Source of the DNA: Antarcticimicrobium sp.
GTDB lineage: Bacteria > Pseudomonadota > Alphaproteobacteria > Rhodobacterales > Rhodobacteraceae
Assembly (NCBI RefSeq): GCF_029212575.1
Contig: NZ_JARGPK010000074.1
Span: 1-61,041 of the forward strand
DNA: 61,041 nt
Direction of reading: 5' to 3'
Positions 9,854 through 17,411 of the stretch are shown piece after piece (the stretch's first letter is position 1; the number at the start of each line of letters is the position of its first letter). Under the pieces are notes generated by a model. That model made no database searches and was not told the DNA's origin. It was given only the letters and a program-made list of their open reading frames with translations. Both the position numbers and the translations under genes were made by a program.

Positions 9854-11020
9854 TCACGCGGGTTGCTTGCGCGCCGCCATCGCCTCGGCGAAGCGTTCGA
9901 ACAGGTAGAAACTGTCCTGCGGGCCGGGGCTGGCCTCGGGGTGGTATTGCACCGACCAGACCGGGCGGCCCTGCAGGCGGATGCCGCAGTTGGACCCGTC
10001 GAACAGCGAGCGGTGGGTCTCCACCACGCCGCCAGGCAGGGTCTGGGCATCGACGGCAAAGCCATGGTTCATCGAGGTGATCTCGACCTTGCCGGTCTCC
10101 AGATCCTTGACCGGGTGGTTGGCGCCGTGGTGGCCGTGGTTCATCTTGACCGTCTTCGCCCCCAGCGCCAATGCCAGCATCTGGTGGCCCAGGCAGATTC
10201 CGAAGACCGGCAGGTCGGTGCGCTCCAGCACCTTGCGGATCATCGGCACCGCGTATTCCCCGGTGGCGGCCGGATCGCCCGGGCCGTTGGACAGGAACAC
10301 GCCGTCGGGATCATGCGCCAGCACCTCCTCGGCGGTGGCGGTGGCGGGCAGCACGGTGACGTCGCAGCCGGAACTGGCAAGGCAGCGCAGGATGTTCCGC
10401 TTGGCACCGTAATCGAGCGCGACCACCTTGTATTCCGGCGCCTCCTGCCGACCGTATCCCTCCGGCCAGGCCCAGCGCATCTCGTCCCAGCGATAGGACT
10501 GGGGGCAGGTGACTTTCTTTGCAAGATCAAGCCCTTCCAGCCCGCAGAAACCACGGGCGGCGGCGACCAGCGCCTCGATGTCGAAGGTGCCCTCGGGGTC
10601 ATGCGCGAGGGCCACATGCGGCGCGCCCTGCTGGCGGATGGCGCGGGTCAGCCGGCGGGTGTCGATGCCACCGATGGCGATGCGGCCGCGCCGTTCCAGC
10701 CAGGTGGTCAGCGCCTCGGCGCTGCGCCAGTTGGAGGGGGTGGTCGGATCCCATTTCACCACCATGCCGTCGGCCACGGGTTCGCCGGTTTCGTCATCGT
10801 CGGGATTGACCCCGACATTGCCGATGTGGGGAAAGGTGAAGGTGACGATCTGGCCGGCATAAGAGGGGTCGGTCATGATCTCCTGGTAGCCGGTCATCGC
10901 GGTGTTGAAGCAAAGCTCGGCCACGGTCTGGCCGGTGGCGCCGAAGCCGGTGCCGTAGAACACCGTGCCATCGGCCAGCGCGAGACAGGCGGTGGGCTTG
11001 GTCGGGGCGGTCTGGGCCAT
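9854..11020 (-). CDS. carA: carbamoyl-phosphate synthase, small (glutaminase) subunit
   Basis: 388 residues, normal for CarA, the glutamine amidotransferase subunit that feeds ammonia to CarB for arginine and pyrimidine synthesis. The N-terminal CarA domain (CLALADGTVFYGTGFGATG) is followed by a class I glutaminase domain from about residue 195. Its nucleophile cysteine is in VFGICLGHQMLALALGAK and the His-Glu pair in QYHPEASPGP near the C terminus. carB is not adjacent, which is common in this group. The gene is divergent from the YqeY-type gene. Confidence 0.97.
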   Translation of the reverse strand: MAQTAPTKPTACLALADGTVFYGTGFGATGQTVAELCFNTAMTGYQEIMTDPSYAGQIVTFTFPHIGNVGVNPDDDETGEPVADGMVVKWDPTTPSNWRSAEALTTWLERRGRIAIGGIDTRRLTRAIRQQGAPHVALAHDPEGTFDIEALVAAARGFCGLEGLDLAKKVTCPQSYRWDEMRWAWPEGYGRQEAPEYKVVALDYGAKRNILRCLASSGCDVTVLPATATAEEVLAHDPDGVFLSNGPGDPAATGEYAVPMIRKVLERTDLPVFGICLGHQMLALALGAKTVKMNHGHHGANHPVKDLETGKVEITSMNHGFAVDAQTLPGGVVETHRSLFDGSNCGIRLQGRPVWSVQYHPEASPGPQDSFYLFERFAEAMAARKQPA

Positions 11021-11202
11021 GGCGCGACTCTCCTTGCGGTCAAATTGATGGATAGGTAAGGGGAGCCGCGTTTGGGGTCAAGTCCGGTCAAATTTTGGGA
11101 GATTGTTAAAAATCAATAAGTTAGCCGTTTTTCGCCGGGTTGTCCCGGGCTTTTTCGTCCTGTAATGTCGGGAGTTCGATTCCAGGGGGATGGGCGGGAC
11201 AG

Positions 11203-11679
11203 ATGGACATGCGGACCAGGATCAACACGGCCCTGAAACAGGCCATGAAGGACAAGGTCGCTGCGCGGCTGTCGACGCTGCGCCTGATCAACGCGGCGAT
11301 CAAGGACAGGGAGATCGCCGCGCGCGGCAGCGGCGAGGACGGTGACGGTGTCGGAGATGCCGAAGTGCTTGCAATCCTTGGGAAAATGACCAAGCAGCGG
11401 CAGGAGAGCGCGCGCGCCTACGAAGAGGGCGGGCGGCTGGATCTGGCGGAGCGCGAGCGCGAGGAGATCAAGGTGATCGAGGAGTTTCTGCCGCGCCAGT
11501 TGAGCGACGCCGAGGTGGAAAAGGCGGTGCGCGAGGTGGTGTCGGAGACCGGCGCCGAGTCAATCCGCGACATGGGCAAGGTGATGGCGGCGCTGAAGGC
11601 GCGCTATACCGGGCAGATGGATTTCGGAAAGGCTGGCCCGCAGGTCAAGGACCAGCTTTGCGCCGGCGGCGACTGCTGA
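11203..11679 (+). CDS. GatB/YqeY domain protein
   Basis: 158 residues. The sequence matches the YqeY pattern: RINTALKQAMKDKVAARLST at the start, charged helical middle (EILGKMTKQRQESARAYEEG type), and IEEFLPRQLSDAEVEKAV plus DMGKVMAALKARYTGQMD at the end. YqeY is related to the C-terminal tail domain of GatB, the tRNA-dependent amidotransferase subunit; its own role is uncertain. Start ambiguity: ATG at 11203 or at 11209, the second giving the family's more usual M-R-T/E-R-I beginning. Confidence 0.93.
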   Translation: MDMRTRINTALKQAMKDKVAARLSTLRLINAAIKDREIAARGSGEDGDGVGDAEVLAILGKMTKQRQESARAYEEGGRLDLAEREREEIKVIEEFLPRQLSDAEVEKAVREVVSETGAESIRDMGKVMAALKARYTGQMDFGKAGPQVKDQLCAGGDC

Positions 11680-11823
11680 GCGTCGGACGCGGCGTTTACC
11701 TAAGTTAACGTTCTGGAAAACCGGGCGAAAACCGGCCGGAGCCGGGCCCTTTTCCGGCCCGGATCGGGGAGTCCGGGGGCCGTTTCGTACAGTCCGCCGG
11801 TGAGGGTCCGGGGCCGGTTGCGC

Positions 11824-11911
11824 GGTTTCGGGGAGTTTTCCCCGGGTTTCGTACAAAACATGCAGGATAGTGCCATTTGCCGCGCGCGTTGCGGCAAGAT
11901 TGGTTAACCGC
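11824..11911. repeat. dispersed intergenic element, copy B
   Basis: Second copy of the block described at 278-354: GGTTTCGGGGAGTTTTC, GTACAA, then 40 bases later GCGGCAA and GGTTAACCGC. Like copy A it lies between convergent genes (the YqeY gene and the HxlR regulator); its last bases contain the HxlR stop codon. A TTTCGTACAG motif lies just upstream at about 11783-11792, as in copy A. Confidence 0.45.
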
Positions 11912-12380
11912 GCCCGGGGTCGGCCTCGGGTTCTGCCAGGCCGGGGCGGATCATCCGCAGGTCGCGCGGGGTCAGCCGGGCGCCGGTTTCCGCATCGCAG
12001 AGCACCGGCGCGACCGGCTTGCCGGTGGCGCGCGACACCAGCCGATAGGGCGCCTCTTGAGGCGAGGGCACAGCCGCATCGGCCCAGGTGATCAGCGTGA
12101 CCAGGACCGGAAACAGATCCCTGCCGGTGCGGGTCAGGCAGTATTCGAACCGCGGCGGCCGGTCCTGATATTGTTCGCGGCTGAGCAGCCCCTTTTCCTC
12201 CAGCGTCTTCAGCCGGTCGGCCAGCAGGTGCCGGGTGATGCCGAGGCTGGACTGGAAATCGTCGAACCGGCGCACCCCGAGGAAACAGTCGCGCAGGATC
12301 AGCAGGGTCCAGCGTTCGCCGATGACCGAAAGACCACGGGCGACGGGGCAGGCTTCGTTCTCGAGTTCGGTCCAGCGCAT
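11904..12380 (-). CDS. HxlR family transcriptional regulator
   Basis: 158 residues with the HxlR hallmarks: C11 of NEACPVARGLSVIGERWTLL, the LRDCFLGVRRFDDFQSSLGI stretch and the winged helix LADRLKTLEEKGLLSREQY up to about residue 95. The C-terminal part (about 100-158) extends beyond the core domain. HxlR regulators often sense electrophiles or oxidants through the N-terminal cysteine. The gene is divergent from an alpha/beta hydrolase, and the gap holds an array of GAACTT half sites, so local self-regulation is likely. Confidence 0.92.
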   Translation of the reverse strand: MRWTELENEACPVARGLSVIGERWTLLILRDCFLGVRRFDDFQSSLGITRHLLADRLKTLEEKGLLSREQYQDRPPRFEYCLTRTGRDLFPVLVTLITWADAAVPSPQEAPYRLVSRATGKPVAPVLCDAETGARLTPRDLRMIRPGLAEPEADPGRG

Positions 12381-12413
12381 GTGTCCTGCTTATCACGGCT
12401 TGACGGGTTCCGA

Positions 12414-12451
12414 AAGGGAACTTATCTGTATAAAGTTCTAAAAGAGAACTT
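12414..12451. promoter_or_regulatory. operator-like array of GAACTT half sites
   Basis: Three half sites lie between the divergent HxlR and hydrolase genes: GGGAACTT (about 12415-12422), AAGTTCT (12433-12439) and AGAACTT (12445-12451). The last two form a perfect inverted repeat AAGTTCTAAAAGAGAACTT with a five-base spacer. Symmetry and position fit a dimeric winged-helix regulator such as the HxlR protein encoded alongside; binding is inferred. Confidence 0.6.
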
Positions 12452-12469
12452 ACATGCCGGCCGAGGCCG

Positions 12470-13402
12470 ATGCAAAAACCAAAGGCAGATGTCATGGCTG
12501 ACACAGCAGCGCAGAACGCCGGAACGATCCGGAACCGTGGCCAGGGAAAACGGCGGGCCGGCACCTCCTCACCTCCCGTGCCGGGGTTTGTCCGGGGCGC
12601 CGCGCGGACCCTGTCCGCCGTCGCCCCCGCCCTGGCCGCGATCTGGCTGGAGCGGCTGTTCCTCACCCCGCGGCGCTACCGGATGCCGGGTCGCGAAAAG
12701 GTCTGGATGGTGGGGGCCGAGGTCTGGCGCATTCCGTTCGATGCCAAGCGGCTGATGTCGCTTTACGCCTGGGGGCAGGGGCCGGTGGTGCTGCTGGCGC
12801 ACGGGTTTTCCGGTCGCGGCAGCCAGATGGGCGCCTATATCGCGCCGCTGGTGGCGCGGGGGTATCGCGTGGTCACCTTTGACGCGCCGGCGCATGGGGC
12901 GGCGGGCGGCAGGCAGACCGCGCTGCCCGAGGCGGCCGAGGCGATCTGCACGGTGGCGGCGCATCTGGGGCCGCTGGCGGGCGTGATCGCCCATTCCAAC
13001 GGCGCGGCGGCCACCAGTGTGGCGCTGTCACAGGGCATGGATTGCGCGCGGGTTGCCTATGTCTCGCCGCCCGAGGATCTGGACCGGTTCCTGAACGGGG
13101 TGGCGCGGTTTCTGGGGTTCACCGGCGCGGTGGCGGCCCGCACGCGGGCGCGGGTCGAGACGCGCTATGGCGTGGGGTTCGATGCCCTGCGCGGTGCGCC
13201 GCTGGCGGCCCGGCAGAGCATCCCGGCGCTGATCGCGCATGACCGGGCGGACCCGATGGTGCCCTTTGCCGACGGGCAGCGCATCGCCGAGGCCTGGCCC
13301 GGGGCCGAGTTGATCGAAACCGAGGGGCTGGGCCATGCCCGCATCCTGCGCGATCCGGGTGTGGTCGCGGCGGTGGTGGCCTTCGTGGCGCCGGACGCCT
13401 AG
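12470..13402 (+). CDS. alpha/beta hydrolase
   Basis: 310 residues. The oxyanion-hole motif is LLAHGFSGRG, the nucleophile elbow is IAHSNGAA (serine in an H-S-N-G setting instead of the standard G-x-S-x-G), the acid is in ALIAHDRADPMVPF and the histidine in GLGHARILRD, giving a complete Ser-Asp-His triad. Residues 1-60 are a basic, then hydrophobic leader. The substrate is unknown. It is divergent from the HxlR regulator, with which it likely forms a regulator-target pair. An alternative start is the Met codon at 12494. Its stop overlaps the stop of the convergent DUF2244 gene within CTAG. Confidence 0.85.
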   Translation: MQKPKADVMADTAAQNAGTIRNRGQGKRRAGTSSPPVPGFVRGAARTLSAVAPALAAIWLERLFLTPRRYRMPGREKVWMVGAEVWRIPFDAKRLMSLYAWGQGPVVLLAHGFSGRGSQMGAYIAPLVARGYRVVTFDAPAHGAAGGRQTALPEAAEAICTVAAHLGPLAGVIAHSNGAAATSVALSQGMDCARVAYVSPPEDLDRFLNGVARFLGFTGAVAARTRARVETRYGVGFDALRGAPLAARQSIPALIAHDRADPMVPFADGQRIAEAWPGAELIETEGLGHARILRDPGVVAAVVAFVAPDA

Positions 13403-13890
13403 CCCTCGCGGCGCAGGGCGGTGACCAGTTCGTCATAGAGCGCCTTGCGTTCCTCCTCGGAGAGGAAGGCGCCGATCTCGACCTCGCGGCCGCTGCCGCG
13501 CAGGGTGACGTAATAGGGCACCGGGCCGCCCCTTGCGTGCATCTCGGGGTGGACCCAATAGCGGTTGCAATCCCATTCCTGCACCGCGCCATCGGGGTTC
13601 TGGCGGGTCAGCCGGGCGTGGTCATGGGTCAGCGTCAGCACCTCGAGAATGCTTCGGTGATGATAGCTGCGGTTGAGCGCGAACCAGATGCCGCCGACCG
13701 CCATCAGGATGAAGGGCAGAATCCCCCAGAGCAGTACCGAGCCCAGCAGCGCCAGCAGCGGCACCATCAGCAGGGCGAATGTGCCCAGAACAAAGAGCGC
13801 CAGCCCCCTTGGCGGCAGCGAGTTGTGCGGCCAGAGGTGCAACTCGCGGGTCTCGGCCGCGGTATCGGGATCGGTCCAGGTATAGGGCAT
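13399..13890 (-). CDS. DUF2244 family membrane protein
   Basis: 163 residues. The first third is cytoplasmic (LHLWPHNSLPPRG), followed by two membrane helices around residues 28-68 and a soluble C-terminal part with the VLTLTHDHARLTRQNPDG and VEIGAFLSEEERKALYDEL segments, which fits the DUF2244 family found next to respiratory genes in many alphaproteobacteria. The function is unknown. I placed the start at 13890 (MPYTWTDPD); an in-frame Met eight codons upstream is possible. Confidence 0.8.
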   Translation of the reverse strand: MPYTWTDPDTAAETRELHLWPHNSLPPRGLALFVLGTFALLMVPLLALLGSVLLWGILPFILMAVGGIWFALNRSYHHRSILEVLTLTHDHARLTRQNPDGAVQEWDCNRYWVHPEMHARGGPVPYYVTLRGSGREVEIGAFLSEEERKALYDELVTALRREG

Positions 13891-14121
13891 GGCGGTGGAT
13901 GCAGGATTTAGCATGTCACGGGGGTTTGTCGAGATCGGCGCGCGGGTTTTCGCCATGGTGGTGCGGTGGCGCGCAGCGTGTGCCGAAAATGCGGGCGCCG
14001 GGCGGGGTGCGGTGGATGTCGGAGCCAGCGTTTCCTGACGATCCCTTGCGGCAGGCCCTCCTGCGAGGGGGCGAGCTGTGCTATGCTTGGCATGAGGATC
14101 GTCAAGCAGGAGAATTTCACT

Positions 14122-15102
14122 TTGCCGTTGAATGCAATCCGTCTCGCCCTTGCCGCCGGTCTCATGGTTGCCGGGTCGGGGGCGGGGCCGGCCCGGGCCT
14201 CGACCGACCTGCCGGAAATTCCGGCCTGGCTGCAAAAGCACGTCGGCCCGGACGAGGGTCAGATCGCCCCGGTGGTCCTGCAGCGCGCGCGCGCGCTCTA
14301 CCAGCGCAAGCGCGGCGAGGGCGCGGTCAGCAACCCCTGCTACCTGGCCATGGATGCGACCCGCCCGAGCGCCACGCGCGGCGGCGCGCCCGGGCGGCGG
14401 TTCTTCGTCATCTGCGAGGGGCGCAAATCGTTCCGCGCGGTCTCCTCCGGATATGGCAACGGGCGCAAACTGCGGCGCGCGGATTTCTCCAACGGCCGGA
14501 CCTGCGCCAGGAATTTCAGCAATGCCGAGGGGTCCAAGCTGACCATGGGCGGTTCCTATGTGACCGCCGAGACGCGGACCTCGTTCAAGGGGTATGTCCG
14601 CCAATCCGGCAAAAGAAAGCCGTTTCACCGCACCTTTCTGCTGTTCGACGGCGAGGGCGAGACGGAAAACGCGCGGGAGCGGGCCATCGGCGGGCATCCG
14701 GCGATGTTCGTGAAGTGGCAGTGCCGGTTCAAGAACCCCGGCAGCCCCCATGCCGACGAGGAGGGCTATGTGCCCTTCGGGCGGCTGGTGAATTACACCG
14801 CCGGCCGCAGCAACGGCTGCACGACCTGGTCGGAGTCCGCCTCGGAGGAGATCCTGGCGCTGGTGGAGGGCAACCCCACGACGCTTTATATCTATCCGGA
14901 GGGACGCGACATCGACGCGGTTGCCAAGGCGGTAAAGCGGGGCCGGTCGCTGGCGGGCGCCGGGCTTTACTGGAACGCGTCCTGTCTGAAGGCGATCGGC
15001 GCGCCGAAGTTCTGGCCGAAACGCAGCCTCCAGCCGATCATCAACGAATGGCGCCAGTCGCTGCCGAAACTGCCGCCGCTGGAATTGCCGATCTGCAAGT
15101 GA
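14122..15102 (+). CDS. exported YkuD_2-type murein L,D-transpeptidase-like protein
   Basis: About 326 residues. The C-terminal half has the order of motifs seen in the YkuD_2 family: FSNAEGSKLTMGGSYVTAE, a GHPAMFVKW stretch and the catalytic-looking YTAGRSNGCTTW, where the cysteine would be the L,D-transpeptidase nucleophile, then TTLYIYPEG. I chose the TTG at 14122 because CAGGAG lies nine bases before it and the product then starts with a clean signal peptide ending near GPARA. The ATG at 14092 would add ten residues and lacks a good ribosome binding site. Crosslinking or periplasmic thiol-dependent acyl transfer is the probable role; some family members may be inactive. Confidence 0.7.
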   Translation: MPLNAIRLALAAGLMVAGSGAGPARASTDLPEIPAWLQKHVGPDEGQIAPVVLQRARALYQRKRGEGAVSNPCYLAMDATRPSATRGGAPGRRFFVICEGRKSFRAVSSGYGNGRKLRRADFSNGRTCARNFSNAEGSKLTMGGSYVTAETRTSFKGYVRQSGKRKPFHRTFLLFDGEGETENARERAIGGHPAMFVKWQCRFKNPGSPHADEEGYVPFGRLVNYTAGRSNGCTTWSESASEEILALVEGNPTTLYIYPEGRDIDAVAKAVKRGRSLAGAGLYWNASCLKAIGAPKFWPKRSLQPIINEWRQSLPKLPPLELPICK

Positions 15103-15132
15103 GCGGGGGGCTCGGCGAGGGACTCGGTTGCG

Positions 15133-15180
15133 CAATTCGGCTGTTGGGGAGGCTCCCTATGGAGCCGAATTGACTTTTTA
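15133..15180 (+). terminator. rho-independent terminator after the L,D-transpeptidase-like gene
   Basis: CAATTCGGCT at 15133-15142 pairs perfectly with AGCCGAATTG at 15163-15172; nested inside is GGCTCCCTATGGAGCC, and the stem is followed by ACTTTTTAA. It marks the border to the low-GC RTX gene. Confidence 0.7.
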
Positions 15181-15494
15181 ACGTCCTGATGCGATAAATT
15201 CATGGGCTCACCGACCATCTCCGCTGCCGTGCTGCCGGCGCCGATGCGAGATCAAACCTCGAAGCTTAGTAGCACATACTCAGGTCGCTTGGACCGTGAG
15301 TCGGAGGTTTCTGGGGCCGATCGGTTTCGCCTAAGTCAAATGCAACCGGGCTCGTAGAGCGAAGTCAGGTACGTTTGGCGCTGCAAACCGGCAATAAGCT
15401 TACGCGGCAAGCGTATGTGACGCTCCAATCCCAGAATGCTCGATCTTTTGGCCGCGGGCCTTTCAGCCAATTAACCTCACTGGAGACCGAAACT
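15181..15494. other. noncoding leader of low-GC region
   Basis: No gene is recognisable here. The base composition begins to shift to the lower GC of the following RTX gene. A pair of inverted AAACCTC/GAGGTTT segments (about 15254-15261 and 15305-15312) surrounds a TCAGGTCGCTTGGACCGTGAG stretch that can fold. Position suggests the promoter and untranslated leader of the RTX gene. Confidence 0.45.
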
Positions 15495-17177
15495 ATGCCC
15501 TATGTTAGCCCATTTATGCATCGTGAAGATTTCGGCACCGAAGACGACGACTTCATCCTAGGCAGCGTCGGCAATGATACAATCAGCGGATTTGAAGGCA
15601 ACGATGTACTTGTCGGCCACCGTGGTAAAGACGTCATAAACGGCGGCAGCGGCGACGATGTTGTCGATGGCGGCGCTGGTGACGACGTAATGATAGGTGG
15701 CTCCGGCGATGACGTGTTAAATGCCTCGCAGGGCGACGACAGACTTAATGGCGGCTCCGGCAGCGATCACTATCTGCTCTCAGGGGACGCCGGCGATTTC
15801 GTGTCCATAACCGACACATCCGGCGAATGCGACACCATGGATTTCCGTGGCGCAACCACTTCGGCCTTTATCAATATGGGCGCTGGCGAACGGTCTTATG
15901 TTGATGGCCGTGTAATCGAACTGGCTGGCGGTGAAGAGATCACTACTCCACTTGATTTGCTGCATGTACAGGACCTTTCCGGTTCATACAGTGACGAGTT
16001 GATGACTGTGAAAGGGTTTCTTGATGACCTGACCACTGGTGTTGTGACCATCGCACCCGACGTCACCTTCGGCATCACCAGTTTCCGCGATAAACCAATC
16101 TCACCATTTGGCGCACCCGACGATCACGAGTTTCGTGAAGATCTTGCACTTACGCCAGACATCAGCGAGTTCGAAAGCATCTATGCGACCCTTGTTGCCG
16201 GTGGTGGCGCTGATGGCGCTGACGGTGAAGAAGCGCAATTGACTGCGCTTCAGCAAATCGGTTTGCGGGCAGGGTCCATTGGCTGGCGTTCCGACGCGTT
16301 GCGTGTTGCAGTCCTGTTCACGGATGCTGCCTACCACGAAGCAGGAGATTACACCGGAGTGCCTGCCAACAATGGCGACACTGTTCTTGACGGAACTCCG
16401 GAAGGAACCGACGAGGATTATCCTTCCGTTGCTCAGGCTGCCATGGCCCTTTCTGCTGAAGGCATCGATGTTGTTTTCGTAACGACATCTTCTGTCAAAT
16501 CTGATTATGAGGAACTGGTAAAAATGCTGGGGTTTGGCGAAGTTGTGAGCCTCAGCAACGACAGTTCGGACCTGATCGAAGCGGTGACCCGTGGCGTGAA
16601 GAAACTGATCAGCACCGAGATCGAAAAAGCCATTGGCGGCGATCTGGATGACACCATCTACGGCAACGCGCTCGACAACATCATCCGCGGTCGCGCCGGT
16701 GATGACACAATCGACGGCGACCGCGGTAATGATTTTATCAAAGGCGGTGCCGGCGATGACGATCTTAGCGGTGGTAAAGGCAACGACACCCTCGATGGCG
16801 GCGCTGGCGACGACAATCTCAAGGGCGGCGGCGGCAAAGATGAACTGCTTGGCGGTACTGGCAATGATAAGCTTCGTGGCGGGTCCGGTTCAGACCGCTT
16901 GAACGGTGGTGAAGGCGACGACATCCTTGATGGCCAGGGTAAAAGCGATACGTTCATCTTTGAAGGCATCTGGGGTGACGACACCATCAAAGGCTTCTCT
17001 CCATCAGGAACCGGTGGTGCAGATGACTTGCTGATGATTGACGGCGTGGACGATTTTGCAACCTTCTCGGCCTTTGCAACCCAAATGGGCGACGATGTTG
17101 TGTTCGACAACGGCACCAGCTCAATCTTGATCCGCGATATAGAACTGGCAGACATGTCAGACGCTGACTTCATTTGA
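15495..17177 (+). CDS. RTX calcium-binding protein with integrin-beta-like VWA domain
   Basis: 560 residues, acidic, with no N-terminal signal peptide. Residues about 18-90 are GGxGxDxΦ nonapeptide (RTX) repeats. Residues about 150-375 look like a VWA/integrin beta I-like domain: a metal-ion-dependent adhesion site DLSGS (D160, S162, S164) followed by D167-E168, then FGITSFRDKPISPF, IGWRSDALRVAVLFTDAAYH (D277), and DYPSVAQAAMALSAEGIDVVF. The order and spacing follow animal integrin beta heads. Residues 385-485 are a second RTX block, and the tail resembles type I secretion targets. No secretion ABC/MFP genes are nearby. Start: TGGAGA nine bases before the ATG. GC is visibly lower than in the neighbours, which suggests transfer. 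Confidence 0.85.
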   Translation: MPYVSPFMHREDFGTEDDDFILGSVGNDTISGFEGNDVLVGHRGKDVINGGSGDDVVDGGAGDDVMIGGSGDDVLNASQGDDRLNGGSGSDHYLLSGDAGDFVSITDTSGECDTMDFRGATTSAFINMGAGERSYVDGRVIELAGGEEITTPLDLLHVQDLSGSYSDELMTVKGFLDDLTTGVVTIAPDVTFGITSFRDKPISPFGAPDDHEFREDLALTPDISEFESIYATLVAGGGADGADGEEAQLTALQQIGLRAGSIGWRSDALRVAVLFTDAAYHEAGDYTGVPANNGDTVLDGTPEGTDEDYPSVAQAAMALSAEGIDVVFVTTSSVKSDYEELVKMLGFGEVVSLSNDSSDLIEAVTRGVKKLISTEIEKAIGGDLDDTIYGNALDNIIRGRAGDDTIDGDRGNDFIKGGAGDDDLSGGKGNDTLDGGAGDDNLKGGGGKDELLGGTGNDKLRGGSGSDRLNGGEGDDILDGQGKSDTFIFEGIWGDDTIKGFSPSGTGGADDLLMIDGVDDFATFSAFATQMGDDVVFDNGTSSILIRDIELADMSDADFI

Positions 17178-17354
17178 GATATATGCAGGATAAACAAAGC
17201 GGCGCGCGGTGGGGGCAAGGGGGAGCGGGAACCGGCCCTGAAACGCCAACCCGATCACCCCCATCCGACCTTCGATCCCAGGATCCCCGATTCCAGATCG
17301 AGGTCGGCCGGTTAAGTGGAGCCTATGTCGCGCGGGTCCGGCATTGCGGGCCAA

Positions 17355-17393
17355 GAAAAAAGCCCCGGCACAACGCCGGGGCTTTCGTTTTTT
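17355..17393. terminator. bidirectional rho-independent terminator
   Basis: AAAAAAGCCCCGGC, five-base loop, GCCGGGGCTTT and a TTTTTT run. It ends ctaD on the minus strand and can also stop read-through from the RTX gene on the plus strand, about 20 bases after the ctaD stop. Confidence 0.85.
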
Positions 17394-17411
17394 CAGCGGG
17401 GTAGCGGGCGC

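Noticed and set aside
12400-12470. Attenuator or riboswitch before the hydrolase
   Set aside because: The palindrome is short, lies in AT-rich sequence and is better read as a protein operator; no conserved riboswitch elements were recognised.
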